A model generated the notes under the pieces. The model saw nothing but the letters and a program-made list of their open reading frames with translations, had not been told where the DNA came from and ran no database searches. Of a DNA stretch of 64,000 nucleotides, positions 25,901-34,465 are shown piece by piece; the stretch's first letter is position 1, and the number at the start of each line of letters is the position of its first letter. The translations under genes were made by a program, and so were the position numbers. The stretch lies in assembly GCA_039822785.1 (NCBI GenBank), contig JBCBMO010000004.1, forward strand, positions 248,001 through 312,000, read 5' to 3'. Origin of the DNA: Thermohalobaculum sp039822785. Its GTDB lineage: Bacteria; Pseudomonadota; Alphaproteobacteria; Rhodobacterales; Rhodobacteraceae.

Positions 25901-25954
25901 GCGCCGGTCCGGCCCGCGCCCCACCCACCCACCCGCGACGGGCCGGACCGGCGC
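25901..25954 (+). promoter_or_regulatory. perfect 16-bp hairpin between speD and speE
   Basis: The arms 25901-25916 and 25939-25954 are exact reverse complements (GCGCCGGTCCGGCCCG and its partner) around a 22-base C-rich loop with three CCCA repeats. The stem is 14 G-C pairs in 16. No T tract follows, so classic intrinsic termination is doubtful. It lies 34 bp after speD and 50 bp before speE, where it could reduce read-through, protect the 3' end of speD, or act as an attenuator. Confidence 0.75.
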
Positions 25955-26004
25955 CTTGGTCGGTATCGCCTGCTGTTGTGAGTTTGATAGAGAAGGAAGC
26001 GGCC

Positions 26005-26868
26005 ATGGCACCGCGGATTGAGGGCTGGACGGTCGAAGCGCTCTACGACGACCACGCGCAGGCCCTGCGCGAAGGCCGGGTTCTTTATGACAGCGAGACC
26101 GCGCTCCAGCGGATACGGGTCTTCGAGAACGCCCGTTTCGGCCGGGTGCTGACGCTGGACGATGTGGTGCAGACCACCGAGGCGGATGAGTTCATCTACC
26201 ACGAGATGCTGGCGCATGTGCCGATCCTGGCCCATGGCGCGGCGCGGCGGGTGCTGATCATCGGCGGCGGCGACGGGGGGATGGCCCGCGAGGTGCTGCG
26301 CCATACCAGCGTCGCGAAGGTGACCATGATCGAGATCGACGCCGGCGTGGTGGACTTCGCGAAGCGCTATCTGCCGGGGCTGTCGGCGGGGGCCTTCGAC
26401 GATCCGCGCTTGTCGCTGGTGATCGCGGATGGCGCGGCCTTCGTGCGGGAGAGCGGCGAGACCTTCGATGTGATCATCTGCGATTCGACCGATCCGATCG
26501 GGCCGGGCGAGGTGCTGTTCACCGACACCTTCTACGGCCACGCCAAGGCGCGTCTGGCGGAGGGGGGTATTCTGGTCACCCAGAACGGCGTGCCGTTTCT
26601 GCAGCCCGAGGAGCTGGCGAGCACGATGCGCGCGTTCCGGGCACTCTTTGGCGATGCGACCTGCTATCTGGCCACGGTGCCGACCTATGCCTTCGGGCCC
26701 ATGGCCTTTGGCTGGGGCACCGATGGGGCGGCGCGCGCGACGGATCTGGCGACCCTGGAGGAGCGTTTTGCCGCCGCCGCGCTGTCGGCGCGTTACTACA
26801 CGCCGGCGGTGCATCGGGCGGCCTTTGCCTTGCCGGGCTATGTCGAGGTGCTAACACGCAGCGGTTAG
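26005..26868 (+). CDS. speE: polyamine aminopropyltransferase (spermidine synthase)
   Basis: Transfers the aminopropyl group from decarboxylated SAM to putrescine. The 287-residue product has the family elements: VLYDSETALQRIRVFEN, DDVVQTTEADEFIYHEM, the nucleotide-binding GGGDGG loop, VTMIEIDAGVV, and DSTDPIGP with the catalytic Asp. The ATG at 26005 follows an AGAAGGAAG site; a GTG at 25978 is less likely. It follows speD on the same strand, completing the SAM-to-spermidine branch. Its stop overlaps the flgD stop on the other strand by four bases. Confidence 0.95.
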   Translation: MAPRIEGWTVEALYDDHAQALREGRVLYDSETALQRIRVFENARFGRVLTLDDVVQTTEADEFIYHEMLAHVPILAHGAARRVLIIGGGDGGMAREVLRHTSVAKVTMIEIDAGVVDFAKRYLPGLSAGAFDDPRLSLVIADGAAFVRESGETFDVIICDSTDPIGPGEVLFTDTFYGHAKARLAEGGILVTQNGVPFLQPEELASTMRAFRALFGDATCYLATVPTYAFGPMAFGWGTDGAARATDLATLEERFAAAALSARYYTPAVHRAAFALPGYVEVLTRSG

Positions 26869-27545
26869 GGCTCCTCGGTCTGGGCCGTGGAGAGCGCAGT
26901 CGCGGCGGCGGTCGACAGGGTGAGACCGTCAGCGCGGGTGAGGATCGGGCCGTCGGTGCCTGCGGCGACCGAGGTGACCTCCGAGAAGACGAGTGCGGGG
27001 CGCTCGACGAGGATCTCCTCGCCGGTCATGTAGCGCAGCGAGACGCGCAGCACTTCGCCCATGCCCGCGACGCCATCGCCGACCGGATCGATGCTAACCG
27101 CCCCACCCATGGGCGGCGCGATCGCCGCGCGTTCCTGCCCCTGGCCGTCGAGCAGGCGCAGGACGACGGAATCGGCGCCGTCTTCGACCGGGACATCGAT
27201 GGAGAGCGGCTCCTCCGTTGCGATAAGCCGGCCCTCCTGATCTGCCACCGCGGCGCCGAGCCAGGCGGCGAGGCCTGCGGCGTCGTCAGCGGTCGCATCC
27301 GCGATCAGCTGGTCGAGCCGTTCGTTGGTGCCGATCGCCTGTTCAACCGTGGAGAAGCTGGCGAGCTGTGCGACGAATTCGGAGGAGTCGATCGGCTGCA
27401 GGGGATCCTGGTTCCGCAGCTGTGCGGTGAGCAGCGTCAAGAAGGTATCGAAATCGCCCGCCGCGGTTACCCGGTCGTCGGCGGTGGTGCTGACGGTGCC
27501 GGTGGCGCTCACCGGCAAAAGGCTGGGTAGGGTGGTGTCGGTCAT
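26865..27545 (-). CDS. flgD: flagellar hook assembly (capping) protein FlgD
   Basis: FlgD caps the growing hook and is needed for hook subunit assembly. The 226-residue product has the conserved N-terminal block DFDTFLTLLTAQLRNQDPLQPIDSSEFVAQLASFSTVEQ (residues about 31-69), then a beta-rich domain of FlgD type (about 85-190). The C-terminus is Ala/Thr-rich. It lies 7 bp downstream of fliK on the same strand, a normal fliK-flgD pair. The hook gene flgE is not present in the window. Confidence 0.93.
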   Translation of the reverse strand: MTDTTLPSLLPVSATGTVSTTADDRVTAAGDFDTFLTLLTAQLRNQDPLQPIDSSEFVAQLASFSTVEQAIGTNERLDQLIADATADDAAGLAAWLGAAVADQEGRLIATEEPLSIDVPVEDGADSVVLRLLDGQGQERAAIAPPMGGAVSIDPVGDGVAGMGEVLRVSLRYMTGEEILVERPALVFSEVTSVAAGTDGPILTRADGLTLSTAAATALSTAQTEEP

Positions 27546-27552
27546 CGGGGCC

Positions 27553-29049
27553 TCATAGGCGAAGATCGAGGAGGGCTAGCGGATCTCGGGCAGCGAGACC
27601 CGCGCCCGCGGCCATGGCATCGTTGGGGTAGGCCATGGCTTGGACCGGTCCCTCGGGCGTATCCGCGTCAGGGTGTTGGTCGTGGCGGTGGCCGAGTTCG
27701 ATGCTGACGTCCGGCGCGTCGAAACCGGCCTCGCCGAGCAGCTGCTGAAGGGCCGTGTCGTGGCGGCGCATCAGATCGACGGTGGACGCCCGCTCGGCGG
27801 CGATGGTCAGGCGCAGGCGGTCGTCGGCAAGGTCGACGCCGATCTCGAGCCGCCCCAATTCGGCAGGCTGCAGCGTGAGTGAAAGCCCACCCTTGTTGAG
27901 CGGACGGGCGAGCGGCGCCTCCTTGGCGCGCATGGTCATCGCGGGCATGGTCGTCGCAGGGGAGGCGGAAAGCGTGCGCGGCGTCGCGGGGCTTGTCTCC
28001 GAAGGGCCGGCTGCGGACATGCTCAGTGAAGGGGATGACGTCGTCTCACCGAAGGTGACCGCGCCTGCCTCAGATAGCACCGGTGCGGCAGTCACCGTGC
28101 GCAACGTGGGGTGCAGCATGGCGCTGGGCAGCACCGCCTCCTGGGGCGCTGCTGCGGCGGCTGCAGCCGGGTGCGGTCGCGGCGCGGCGCTCAAGTCATG
28201 GGCAAGGCGTCGGCCCGCAGCCATGTCAGGGGCTGCTAGGGCCATGGCAGGTGGCGGATTGACCGAAGTGGTGGGTGCCTGGGCACTCGGTGTGGGCATC
28301 AGCGCGCGTGGCGCTGCGTCATGTCGACCCGATGCGACCTCCACCGGTGCTTTGCCGGTCTGCGCCAGAGCGTCGGCGCCTGTCTCCGTCGCTGAGCTGC
28401 CCGCGACGACGGCGGTCTGCGCCGCCGATCCGGGAGCGGTTTGCGGTCCTGGGGCCGGCCCTGGTTGGCCGAGGAGGCTGCGCGAAGGGACGCGTGCGGG
28501 GGGAGGTGCCGCCTTTGATGACAGCAGATCCGGTGCCGTCGTGTCTGAATCCACGGCCGATGCGGCGCCGGTGGACAGGACGGAGGCCGGAGTGTCGACG
28601 GGTTGGGCGCCTGGGCCCGTCGTCGTCGCGATCGATCCCTTGCCGATCGGCATCGATCCGGTTTCAGCCTCGGCGAACATGCCCTTAGGCCCCTCCGAGG
28701 GACCGTCGGTTAGTTCGGCGACTGTGGCGATAGGGGGCGCGGAAGAAGGCTCGGTGGTCGATCCCTGGCTGCCATCGGTGCTGGGAGAGGGCTTGTGCAC
28801 CGTGGTCGGAGGACTCTCTTTGGGACCGTCGCTCGCGGTGGCACGGCGCCGCTCACGTGCTTCGACGGTGCTGAAATCGTCGCGGGGGGTGGTCTCGGCG
28901 ACGCCTTCTGCCGCTGGCCGATCAGGGCGTCCGGCCTGGCGCGCCGCAATGCTCTCGCCTGCCGTCGGGCCTGCGAGCGATCGGCCGGAAGTGCCGCCGC
29001 GATCCATCCCATCGCTGCCGTGCCCCGCCAATGCGAGCGCGCCGATCAT
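27553..29049 (-). CDS. fliK: flagellar hook-length control protein FliK
   Basis: FliK measures the hook and triggers the switch of FlhB export specificity. The 498-residue product has a long, low-complexity Ala/Pro/Ser/Thr-rich region (residues about 1-370) as in FliK proteins and a compact C-terminal domain with LTLQPAELGRLEIGVDL (about 395-412), the core of the Flg_hook domain. Its C-terminal segment has an unusual His/Asp-rich stretch (GHRHDQHPDADTP). It starts at 29049, divergent from the rod-binding protein gene with about 100 bp between. Confidence 0.88.
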   Translation of the reverse strand: MIGALALAGHGSDGMDRGGTSGRSLAGPTAGESIAARQAGRPDRPAAEGVAETTPRDDFSTVEARERRRATASDGPKESPPTTVHKPSPSTDGSQGSTTEPSSAPPIATVAELTDGPSEGPKGMFAEAETGSMPIGKGSIATTTGPGAQPVDTPASVLSTGAASAVDSDTTAPDLLSSKAAPPPARVPSRSLLGQPGPAPGPQTAPGSAAQTAVVAGSSATETGADALAQTGKAPVEVASGRHDAAPRALMPTPSAQAPTTSVNPPPAMALAAPDMAAGRRLAHDLSAAPRPHPAAAAAAAPQEAVLPSAMLHPTLRTVTAAPVLSEAGAVTFGETTSSPSLSMSAAGPSETSPATPRTLSASPATTMPAMTMRAKEAPLARPLNKGGLSLTLQPAELGRLEIGVDLADDRLRLTIAAERASTVDLMRRHDTALQQLLGEAGFDAPDVSIELGHRHDQHPDADTPEGPVQAMAYPNDAMAAGAGLAARDPLALLDLRL

Positions 29050-29152
29050 TCCGTGCCCTCCTGTTCACGCAGCAAGGGTCATATCGGAGAAACCCTAACG
29101 GACTGTTCAGGCGATGGCCGTCTTCTGGCGGGGCGTGAAGAGGACCGATTCG

Positions 29153-29509
29153 ATGACACTGACGCCCCCCGCCCCCCCGATGCTGCCGCTGTCATTGGGG
29201 CCGCCGCCAGAAGGCCCTGCCAAACCGCAGAGCCGAGAGGAGGCCGCGCTGACCGCCGGCCGACAGATCGAAGCGGCGTTTCTTGAGGAGATGCTGCGCT
29301 TCGCCGGCGTGGCCGAGCCGCGCGAGAGCTTGGGCGGTGGCGCGGGCGAGGCGCAGTTCGCCCCGTTTCTGCGGCGTGCCTACGCCGAGGATATGGCGCA
29401 GAACCGTGGCCTTGGGATCGCCGAGATGGTCGCGCGCTCGCTGCTGGCGCGAGACGGCGCGGCGCTTGAGACGCCCGTGGCCTCGCCGCCCGGGAGCCAG
29501 CCGCGATGA
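29153..29509 (+). CDS. flagellar rod-binding protein (FlgJ N-terminal type)
   Basis: A 118-residue protein matching the rod-binding domain of FlgJ without the peptidoglycan-hydrolase half: EAALTAGRQIEAAFLEEMLRFAG, a Gly-rich loop, and FLRRAYAEDMAQNRGLGIAEMVARSL. In alphaproteobacteria this short form is common (CheL-like); a separate lytic enzyme, here the transglycosylase at 35474, then opens the wall. The ATG at 29153 is preferred; a start at 29114 adds 13 residues. It overlaps the next gene as ATGA. Confidence 0.85.
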   Translation: MTLTPPAPPMLPLSLGPPPEGPAKPQSREEAALTAGRQIEAAFLEEMLRFAGVAEPRESLGGGAGEAQFAPFLRRAYAEDMAQNRGLGIAEMVARSLLARDGAALETPVASPPGSQPR

Positions 29510-29934
29510 GCGGGCATGCGATCACCGGCCAGGCCGCCGGGCCGTTGACGGGGTCGTTGACCGGGGAGGCGACGGTCGAGGCCTTGGTCGCAGACGGCCT
29601 GTCGCTCCTGTCGCGTGAGCGCGCCTTCTGTCGAAGTGGCCAGTTGGAGAATGCGCTGGCCCTCGCGGAGGAGAAGACCGCGCTGGTGGACCGCCTGGCC
29701 ACGGCGCTGCCCGGCGTGCGCGATGTGGCGGCGGCCCGTGCGGCGCTGACGCGGTTGGCGCGGGCGGCGCGGGATAACGAACGCCTGCTCGCCGCCGCGC
29801 GCGAGGGGGTGCGCGCTGCAAGGCGGCGGCTCTCTCGCCTGGGGGCGGCTCAGCGCGGGGCGGTCGCCTATGACGCGGCGGGCGGCACGATCCTGAGTTG
29901 GGAGGATGCGGCCGGCAAAAGCCGACGCGCCTGA
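29506..29934 (+). CDS. FlgN-like flagellar export chaperone
   Basis: A 142-residue, mainly helical, Arg/Ala/Leu-rich protein with heptad-like patterns (ALALAEEKTALVDRLATALP and LTRLARAARDNERLLAAAREGV). FlgN chaperones the hook-filament junction proteins FlgK and FlgL. Identification rests on size, helical composition and its coupling (ATGA) to the rod-binding gene; sequence identity in this family is low. The following 213 bp (29935-30147) is the flagellin promoter region. Confidence 0.65.
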   Translation: MSGHAITGQAAGPLTGSLTGEATVEALVADGLSLLSRERAFCRSGQLENALALAEEKTALVDRLATALPGVRDVAAARAALTRLARAARDNERLLAAAREGVRAARRRLSRLGAAQRGAVAYDAAGGTILSWEDAAGKSRRA

Positions 29935-30008
29935 CTGCCGCGACGGCCTTTACGCCGACTTAGGCATTTCGGGCGACAACCCTCCTCCATGGGCTGAGGG
30001 GCCCGCAG

Positions 30009-30024
30009 GCCGGCGATCGCCGGC
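30009..30024. repeat. perfect 16-bp palindrome upstream of flagellin
   Basis: GCCGGCGATCGCCGGC reads the same on both strands. It lies 75 bp after the FlgN-like stop and 124 bp before the flagellin ATG. It could be an operator for a dimeric regulator or form a short stem. I see no repeat of it elsewhere in the flagellar region. Confidence 0.45.
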
Positions 30025-30147
30025 ACCCCTGTCAGAACGGCAGATCCCCACCGTGGCGGCGTGCCCGCGCGGTGACACCACAGCCCGCGCCGCGGGCCGA
30101 TGCAATGCAAGGCGTGAACTGCGCCGTCTGTCGAAAGGGAAAAAGGG

Positions 30148-32085
30148 ATGACGTCGTCTATCCTCACCAACACGAGCGCGATGATCGCGCTGCAGAACCT
30201 CCGGGCAACGAATTCCAGCCTCGAGGATGTCAACAACCAGATCTCGACCGGTAAGAAGGTCGCCTCGGCGCGTGACAACGCCGCCGTTTTCGCCATCAGC
30301 CAGGTGATGGAGTCGGATGTTGCCGGTTTCCAGGCCATCACCGAATCACTGGCGCTGGGCTCGTCCACCCTGGCCGTCGCCTCGAACGCGACCACCCAGA
30401 TCGGCGACCTGCTGAACGAGATCAAGGGCAAGATCGTCTCCGCGAACGAGGAGAACGTCGACCGCGCCACACTGCAGAACGAAATCGACCAGCTGCGCAA
30501 CCAGATCACGGGCATCGTCGACGCGGCCCAGTTCAACGGCCTCAACCTGCTCACCGGCGACGAGGCCATCTCGGTCCTGTCCTCGCTCGACCGGGCCTCG
30601 ACCGGCGAGGTCACGGCCAACAGCGTGACCGTCAACAGCCGTAACTTCACGAGCGAGTCCGGCAGCGCTGGCACCGCCGTCGGCGGCAAGAACGCCTCGA
30701 TCTCGGGCACGGGCGTGACGGGCAACGCCTCGACGATCCAGCTGACGTCGAACGCGGCCTTCCTGGCGAACACCGGCACCGAGACCTATTCGGTCTTCGT
30801 GGACGGCGTCGAGGTCGAGGTCACCAACGCCAAGCTCGCGGCTGAGGGCATCATCGCCAACGCCACCACGGCGGCCACGGACGAGAACGTGCTCGACTAT
30901 GTGGCGGGGGCGATCAACGGCACGCTCACCTCGGTCACCACCGACAACCTGGGCTTCCAGGGCGTCACCGCGGCGCGCCAGGGCAACGCCGGTACCCCCG
31001 CAAACGCGGAACTGGTGATCACCTCGACCGCGGGCGAAGAGATCACGATCGCCACCGACGGCGCTGCCGCCGCCGCGGGCGCGGAGGCTGCGGGCCCGAC
31101 CGCGGCGAGCCTGGCGACCGTCTCTGGCCAGACCAACACCGGCTCTGTCGTGAGTGTGGATCTCGTCGACGCCGCCGCCAACGCTGCGGACGAGACGCTG
31201 TCGATCACCGTCGGCACCAATACCTTCACCTACACCTCGGACAACACGCCGGCCAACTCGGACGCGGAGGCGGCTGCCGCTGTGGACGCTCTCAACCAGT
31301 CCGCTGCGGACCAGGGCATCGACAGCATCGTCTTCCAGATTAACGCGGACGACGCCTCCACGATCGATGTGATCAACCTCAGCTCGGCGGAGGGCGGCGA
31401 TGTGACGGTCGGCACGACCTTCACCACCAACCCGGGCAACATCACCCAGACCGCCAATGCGGTGCAGCCCGCGACGGCTGGGTCGGTGAACATCGACATC
31501 AATGGCGCGATCGTCGAGGGAGACAGCTTCTCGGTGACCATCGGCTCCGCCACGGCGACCTATGTGGCCGGGGCCAACGAGGACGCCAACGATGTCATCC
31601 GCGGTCTGCAGGCGGTGATCGCCGCCGATGGCCCGGCTGGCGTCAGTGCGACGCTGAGCTTCGCCGCCGATCCCACAACCGGCACCGCGACCATCTCGCT
31701 TGCGAGCGAGAGCGGTGCGTCGGTCAGCCTGGCGGAGGCTCGGGGCGGTACCACCTCGACCGGCGATCTCTACGGTCTGTCGACCATCGATGTGACCACC
31801 GGCGATGGCGCGGAGAAGGCGCTCGATACCATCGAGAGCCTCATCCAGATCAACATCGGTGCTCAGGCTGAGTTCGGTGCGTCCGAGCGGCGGATCGACA
31901 TCCAGTCCGACTTCATGAGCTCGCTGATCGACAGCTTCAAGTCCGGTATCGGCGCCCTGGTCGACGCCGACCTGGAGGAGGCCTCGGCCCGTCTGCAGGC
32001 CCTGCAGGTGCAGCAGCAGCTCGGCGTTCAGGCCCTCTCGATCGCCAACCAGGCACCGCAGAACATCCTGGCGCTGTTCCGGTAA
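30148..32085 (+). CDS. fliC: flagellin with enlarged variable domain
   Basis: Filament subunit. The conserved D0/D1 ends are clear: residues 1-140 (SILTNTSAMIALQNLRATNSSLEDVNNQISTGKK region, cut here in spirit as the ND0 helix) and 545-645 (GASERRIDIQSDF and the C-terminal LGVQALSIANQAPQNIL). The middle, residues about 150-540, is long and Ala/Thr/Gly-rich, with three related beta-type segments near 210-302, 347-424 and 455-530. At 645 residues it is longer than most alphaproteobacterial flagellins. There are no cysteines. It is followed by a 12-bp hairpin, then flaF and flbT. Confidence 0.96.
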   Translation: MTSSILTNTSAMIALQNLRATNSSLEDVNNQISTGKKVASARDNAAVFAISQVMESDVAGFQAITESLALGSSTLAVASNATTQIGDLLNEIKGKIVSANEENVDRATLQNEIDQLRNQITGIVDAAQFNGLNLLTGDEAISVLSSLDRASTGEVTANSVTVNSRNFTSESGSAGTAVGGKNASISGTGVTGNASTIQLTSNAAFLANTGTETYSVFVDGVEVEVTNAKLAAEGIIANATTAATDENVLDYVAGAINGTLTSVTTDNLGFQGVTAARQGNAGTPANAELVITSTAGEEITIATDGAAAAAGAEAAGPTAASLATVSGQTNTGSVVSVDLVDAAANAADETLSITVGTNTFTYTSDNTPANSDAEAAAAVDALNQSAADQGIDSIVFQINADDASTIDVINLSSAEGGDVTVGTTFTTNPGNITQTANAVQPATAGSVNIDINGAIVEGDSFSVTIGSATATYVAGANEDANDVIRGLQAVIAADGPAGVSATLSFAADPTTGTATISLASESGASVSLAEARGGTTSTGDLYGLSTIDVTTGDGAEKALDTIESLIQINIGAQAEFGASERRIDIQSDFMSSLIDSFKSGIGALVDADLEEASARLQALQVQQQLGVQALSIANQAPQNILALFR

Positions 32086-32099
32086 GCCGCAAACCACTG

Positions 32100-32127
32100 C
32101 CCTCCCCGGCGCCACCGCCGGGGAGGG
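32100..32127 (+). terminator. 12-bp hairpin after the flagellin gene
   Basis: CCCTCCCCGGCG (32100-32111) and CGCCGGGGAGGG (32116-32127) pair perfectly around a CCAC loop, 14 bp after the flagellin stop. No T tract follows, so it may end transcription with help or protect the abundant flagellin message while allowing lower expression of flaF and flbT. Confidence 0.75.
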
Positions 32128-32202
32128 TGTCAGACCGATCGTGGCTTGGCCTTAGCCGCCTGATCCTGCCCGTCGGTCGCCCTTGGATAAGGACATCCCA
32201 CC

Positions 32203-32571
32203 GTGAGCGGGCAACCACGCACCGTCGACGTCTATGGACAGGCCAGCCGCGCTCTCGGTACGCCGCGCGCGATCGAATACCAGGTCTTCAGCCAGGTCAC
32301 CGCCGAGCTACAGCAGGCACAGCGCCAGGGCGATTTTCCCGGGCTTGCCGAGGCGCTTGGCCGAAATGGCAAGCTCTGGGCGGCGCTGATCGCCGATCTC
32401 TCGCGGTCTGACAACGCCCTGCCGGAGGCGCTGCGCGCGCAGCTCATCTCGCTCGGCACCTTCGTTCTGCGCCACACGCGGCTCGTCCTGCGGCGGGAGG
32501 CGGAAGCCCAGCCGATCCTGGACGTCAACCTCGCCGTCATGCGGGGCCTCCGCGGTGCTGTGGCGGCCTGA
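32203..32571 (+). CDS. flaF: flagellar biosynthesis regulator FlaF
   Basis: FlaF is an alphaproteobacterial flagellin-secretion and regulatory protein that works opposite to FlbT. The 122-residue product matches the family (VYGQASRALGTPRAIEYQVFSQVT start, LWAALIADLSRSDNALPEALRAQLISLGTFV core). The start is GTG at 32203. It lies 117 bp downstream of flagellin and 48 bp upstream of flbT, the standard trio order. Confidence 0.93.
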   Translation: MSGQPRTVDVYGQASRALGTPRAIEYQVFSQVTAELQQAQRQGDFPGLAEALGRNGKLWAALIADLSRSDNALPEALRAQLISLGTFVLRHTRLVLRREAEAQPILDVNLAVMRGLRGAVAA

Positions 32572-32619
32572 CGTCATGCGCGACGCCTTGGCCGCCGGAC
32601 GCGCTGCAGGGAGGCTCTC

Positions 32620-33168
32620 ATGCCTGGACTGATCCTCAAGCTGCGAGCGCATGAACAGATCCTGGTCAACGGGGTCGTGATGCAGAACGGCGACCGCAAT
32701 GCGCGGCTGATCATCAAGACGCCCGATGCCAAGATCCTGCGGCTGCGCGACGCCATCCATCCCGACGACGTGAACACCCCGGTCAAGCGCGTCTGCTACA
32801 TCGCTCAGCTCGCGGTGGCGGGGGAGGTCGAGGCGGAGAAGGCGGCGCAGGACCTCTCGCGCGGGATCGCCCAGCTTGCGGACGCGCTGGCCGGCATCGA
32901 CGGGGCCGCTGCGCTGCAAAGCGCTATGGTCGAGGTGCGACGCCGCAACTTTTATGCCTGTCTGCGCCACCTGCGCCAACTCCTACCGCTGGAGGCTGCG
33001 CTGCTCGCAGCATCCACCGAGCCCGAGGCGATCACGCCGCGGGGCGCGCCGCAGGAGGCACTCGAACCCAAGGCGCCCGAGCGCGCGCTCACGGTCGGCA
33101 AGTCCTGCGTCGATGCCGCTACGCCACCCGGCACCTCGGCACTGCCACAGGCGCGGAGCGTGCCATGA
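32620..33168 (+). CDS. flbT: flagellin mRNA regulator FlbT, C-terminally extended
   Basis: FlbT binds the flagellin 5' untranslated RNA and represses its translation until the hook is made (established in Caulobacter). The first 130 residues match the family: LILKLRAHEQILVNGVVMQNGDR and IIKTPDAKILRLRDAIHPDDVNTPVKRVCYI. The family is usually near 140 residues; here a Pro/Ala-rich tail of about 50 residues follows (EAITPRGAPQEALEPKAPE onward). The stop overlaps the DUF1217 start as ATGA. Confidence 0.93.
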   Translation: MPGLILKLRAHEQILVNGVVMQNGDRNARLIIKTPDAKILRLRDAIHPDDVNTPVKRVCYIAQLAVAGEVEAEKAAQDLSRGIAQLADALAGIDGAAALQSAMVEVRRRNFYACLRHLRQLLPLEAALLAASTEPEAITPRGAPQEALEPKAPERALTVGKSCVDAATPPGTSALPQARSVP

Positions 33169-33998
33169 CCTTCACCCCCGCCGTGCCGGCATCGGGTGTG
33201 CTCGGCCTGACGCTACTCGACCGCAGCTACGACCGGCAGTTCGAGGCCTTCAACCAGAGCCCGGCAATCGAACGCGCCGTGGCGGATTTCGAGGCGCGCG
33301 CAGGCGAGATCACCACGGCGGAGGAGCTCGTTCAGGACCGGGGCCTGCTGGAGGTTGCCTTGGGCGCCTTCGGGCTCGAGGACGAACTGCCGAAGCGCGC
33401 ACTCATCCGTCGCGTGCTGGAAGAGGGAACGCTCGACCAGCGCAGCCTGGCGAACCGCCTGGTGGATCCCGCCTGGCGGCGCTTCAGCGAAACGCTCGCC
33501 CTCGACACCGGCGGCCGCTTGGCGATCCCATCCGTGCGCCGCGAGATCGTCGATGCGTTTCGGGAGCGCCAGTTCGAACGCGCCGTCGGCGATCAGGACG
33601 TGAACCTCCGGCTTGCGCTGAATTTCCGGCGTGAGATCGCGGATATCGCCGCCGCGCCCGACGTGGAGCGATCCGGCTGGTTCCGCGTGATCGGCTCGAC
33701 CCCGCTCAGGACGGTTGTCTTCGGGGCGCTTGGCCTGCCGGACAGCTTCGCGGCGATCGATGTCGACAGCCAGGTCGCGCGCCTCAACGACCGGGCCGCG
33801 CAGGTCTTCGGCGACGCCAGCCCGGCCGTCTTCACCGATCCGGATGTGGTGGAGGACGCCGTCCGCCGCTTCCTGGTGCGCGGCGAGATCGAGCAGGGGC
33901 CCACGCTGAACACGCCCGGCGGTGCCGCCCTCGGGCTGCTACAAGGAGGCCTTGGCCCCTCCGCCCTGACGGGATTGCTCGCTTCGCGCTTTAGCTGA
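33165..33998 (+). CDS. DUF1217 flagellar-cluster protein
   Basis: A 277-residue soluble, helix-rich protein of the DUF1217 family found in flagellar clusters of Rhodobacterales and Rhizobiales, with repeated VVEDAVRRFLVRGE- and FRREIADIA-type helices. There is no signal peptide or membrane segment. The molecular role is not established. Coupled by ATGA to flbT and 59 bp before flgB, so it probably belongs to the same transcript as the basal-body genes. Its C-terminus is Gly/Leu-rich. Confidence 0.82.
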   Translation: MTFTPAVPASGVLGLTLLDRSYDRQFEAFNQSPAIERAVADFEARAGEITTAEELVQDRGLLEVALGAFGLEDELPKRALIRRVLEEGTLDQRSLANRLVDPAWRRFSETLALDTGGRLAIPSVRREIVDAFRERQFERAVGDQDVNLRLALNFRREIADIAAAPDVERSGWFRVIGSTPLRTVVFGALGLPDSFAAIDVDSQVARLNDRAAQVFGDASPAVFTDPDVVEDAVRRFLVRGEIEQGPTLNTPGGAALGLLQGGLGPSALTGLLASRFS

Positions 33999-34057
33999 AC
34001 ACGCATCGTTAATCGCTCGCGGGTACCGTACGGGCGTGAGGCAAGAATGGCTTACCG

Positions 34058-34456
34058 ATGCTTGATGGACTTCCCCTGATCGACCGACTCTCCGCGATGG
34101 CCGCGCATGGCGCTGCGCGGCACCGCGTGATTGCCGGCAACCTTTCGCAGGCCAATACTCCTGGCTATCGCGCCCAGGACGTCGTTCCCTTCGACCAGAT
34201 GATCGCACGCAGTGACCGCGGTGCATCGCGTGAACCAGCGCGCATGACCCGCATCGGCCATGCGGACCGGCCCAGTGGCGAAATTGCGATCCCCCGCATG
34301 GCGATCGGCGGTCCCGCGGCGCCCAACGGCAACGACGTCGTGATCGAGGATCAGACCCTGCGCGCGGCGGAGGCGGAGAGCCAGCATCGCCTTGCGCTGC
34401 GGCTCTATGACAAGTCGATCGCTCTCCTGCGCCTCGGTCTTGGCAGGCTGCGATAG
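34058..34456 (+). CDS. flgB: flagellar proximal rod protein FlgB
   Basis: Rod subunit near the MS ring. The 132-residue product has the rod-family N-terminal motif (AGNLSQANTPGYRAQDVVPFDQM, residues about 28-50) and a C-terminal coiled-coil segment (HRLALRLYDKSIALLRLGLG). It begins the flgB-flgC-fliE-fliQ series; flgC starts 9 bp later. Confidence 0.93.
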   Translation: MLDGLPLIDRLSAMAAHGAARHRVIAGNLSQANTPGYRAQDVVPFDQMIARSDRGASREPARMTRIGHADRPSGEIAIPRMAIGGPAAPNGNDVVIEDQTLRAAEAESQHRLALRLYDKSIALLRLGLGRLR

Positions 34457-34465
34457 GGGCGCGGG

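Noticed and set aside
27755..29098. 447-codon plus-strand frame opposite fliK
   Set aside because: Low-complexity Ala/Gly/Val text that mirrors the Ala/Pro/Ser-rich fliK repeat region; fliK has the conserved C-terminal domain and the flgD partner.
30096..30103. GCCGATGC resembling a sigma-28 -10 box upstream of flagellin
   Set aside because: No TAAA-type -35 box is found about 15 bp upstream, and GCCGAT is common in this GC-rich DNA.
30346..32115. 589-codon minus-strand frame opposite the flagellin gene
   Set aside because: No recognisable domain, no ribosome site, and it lies wholly within the antisense of flagellin.
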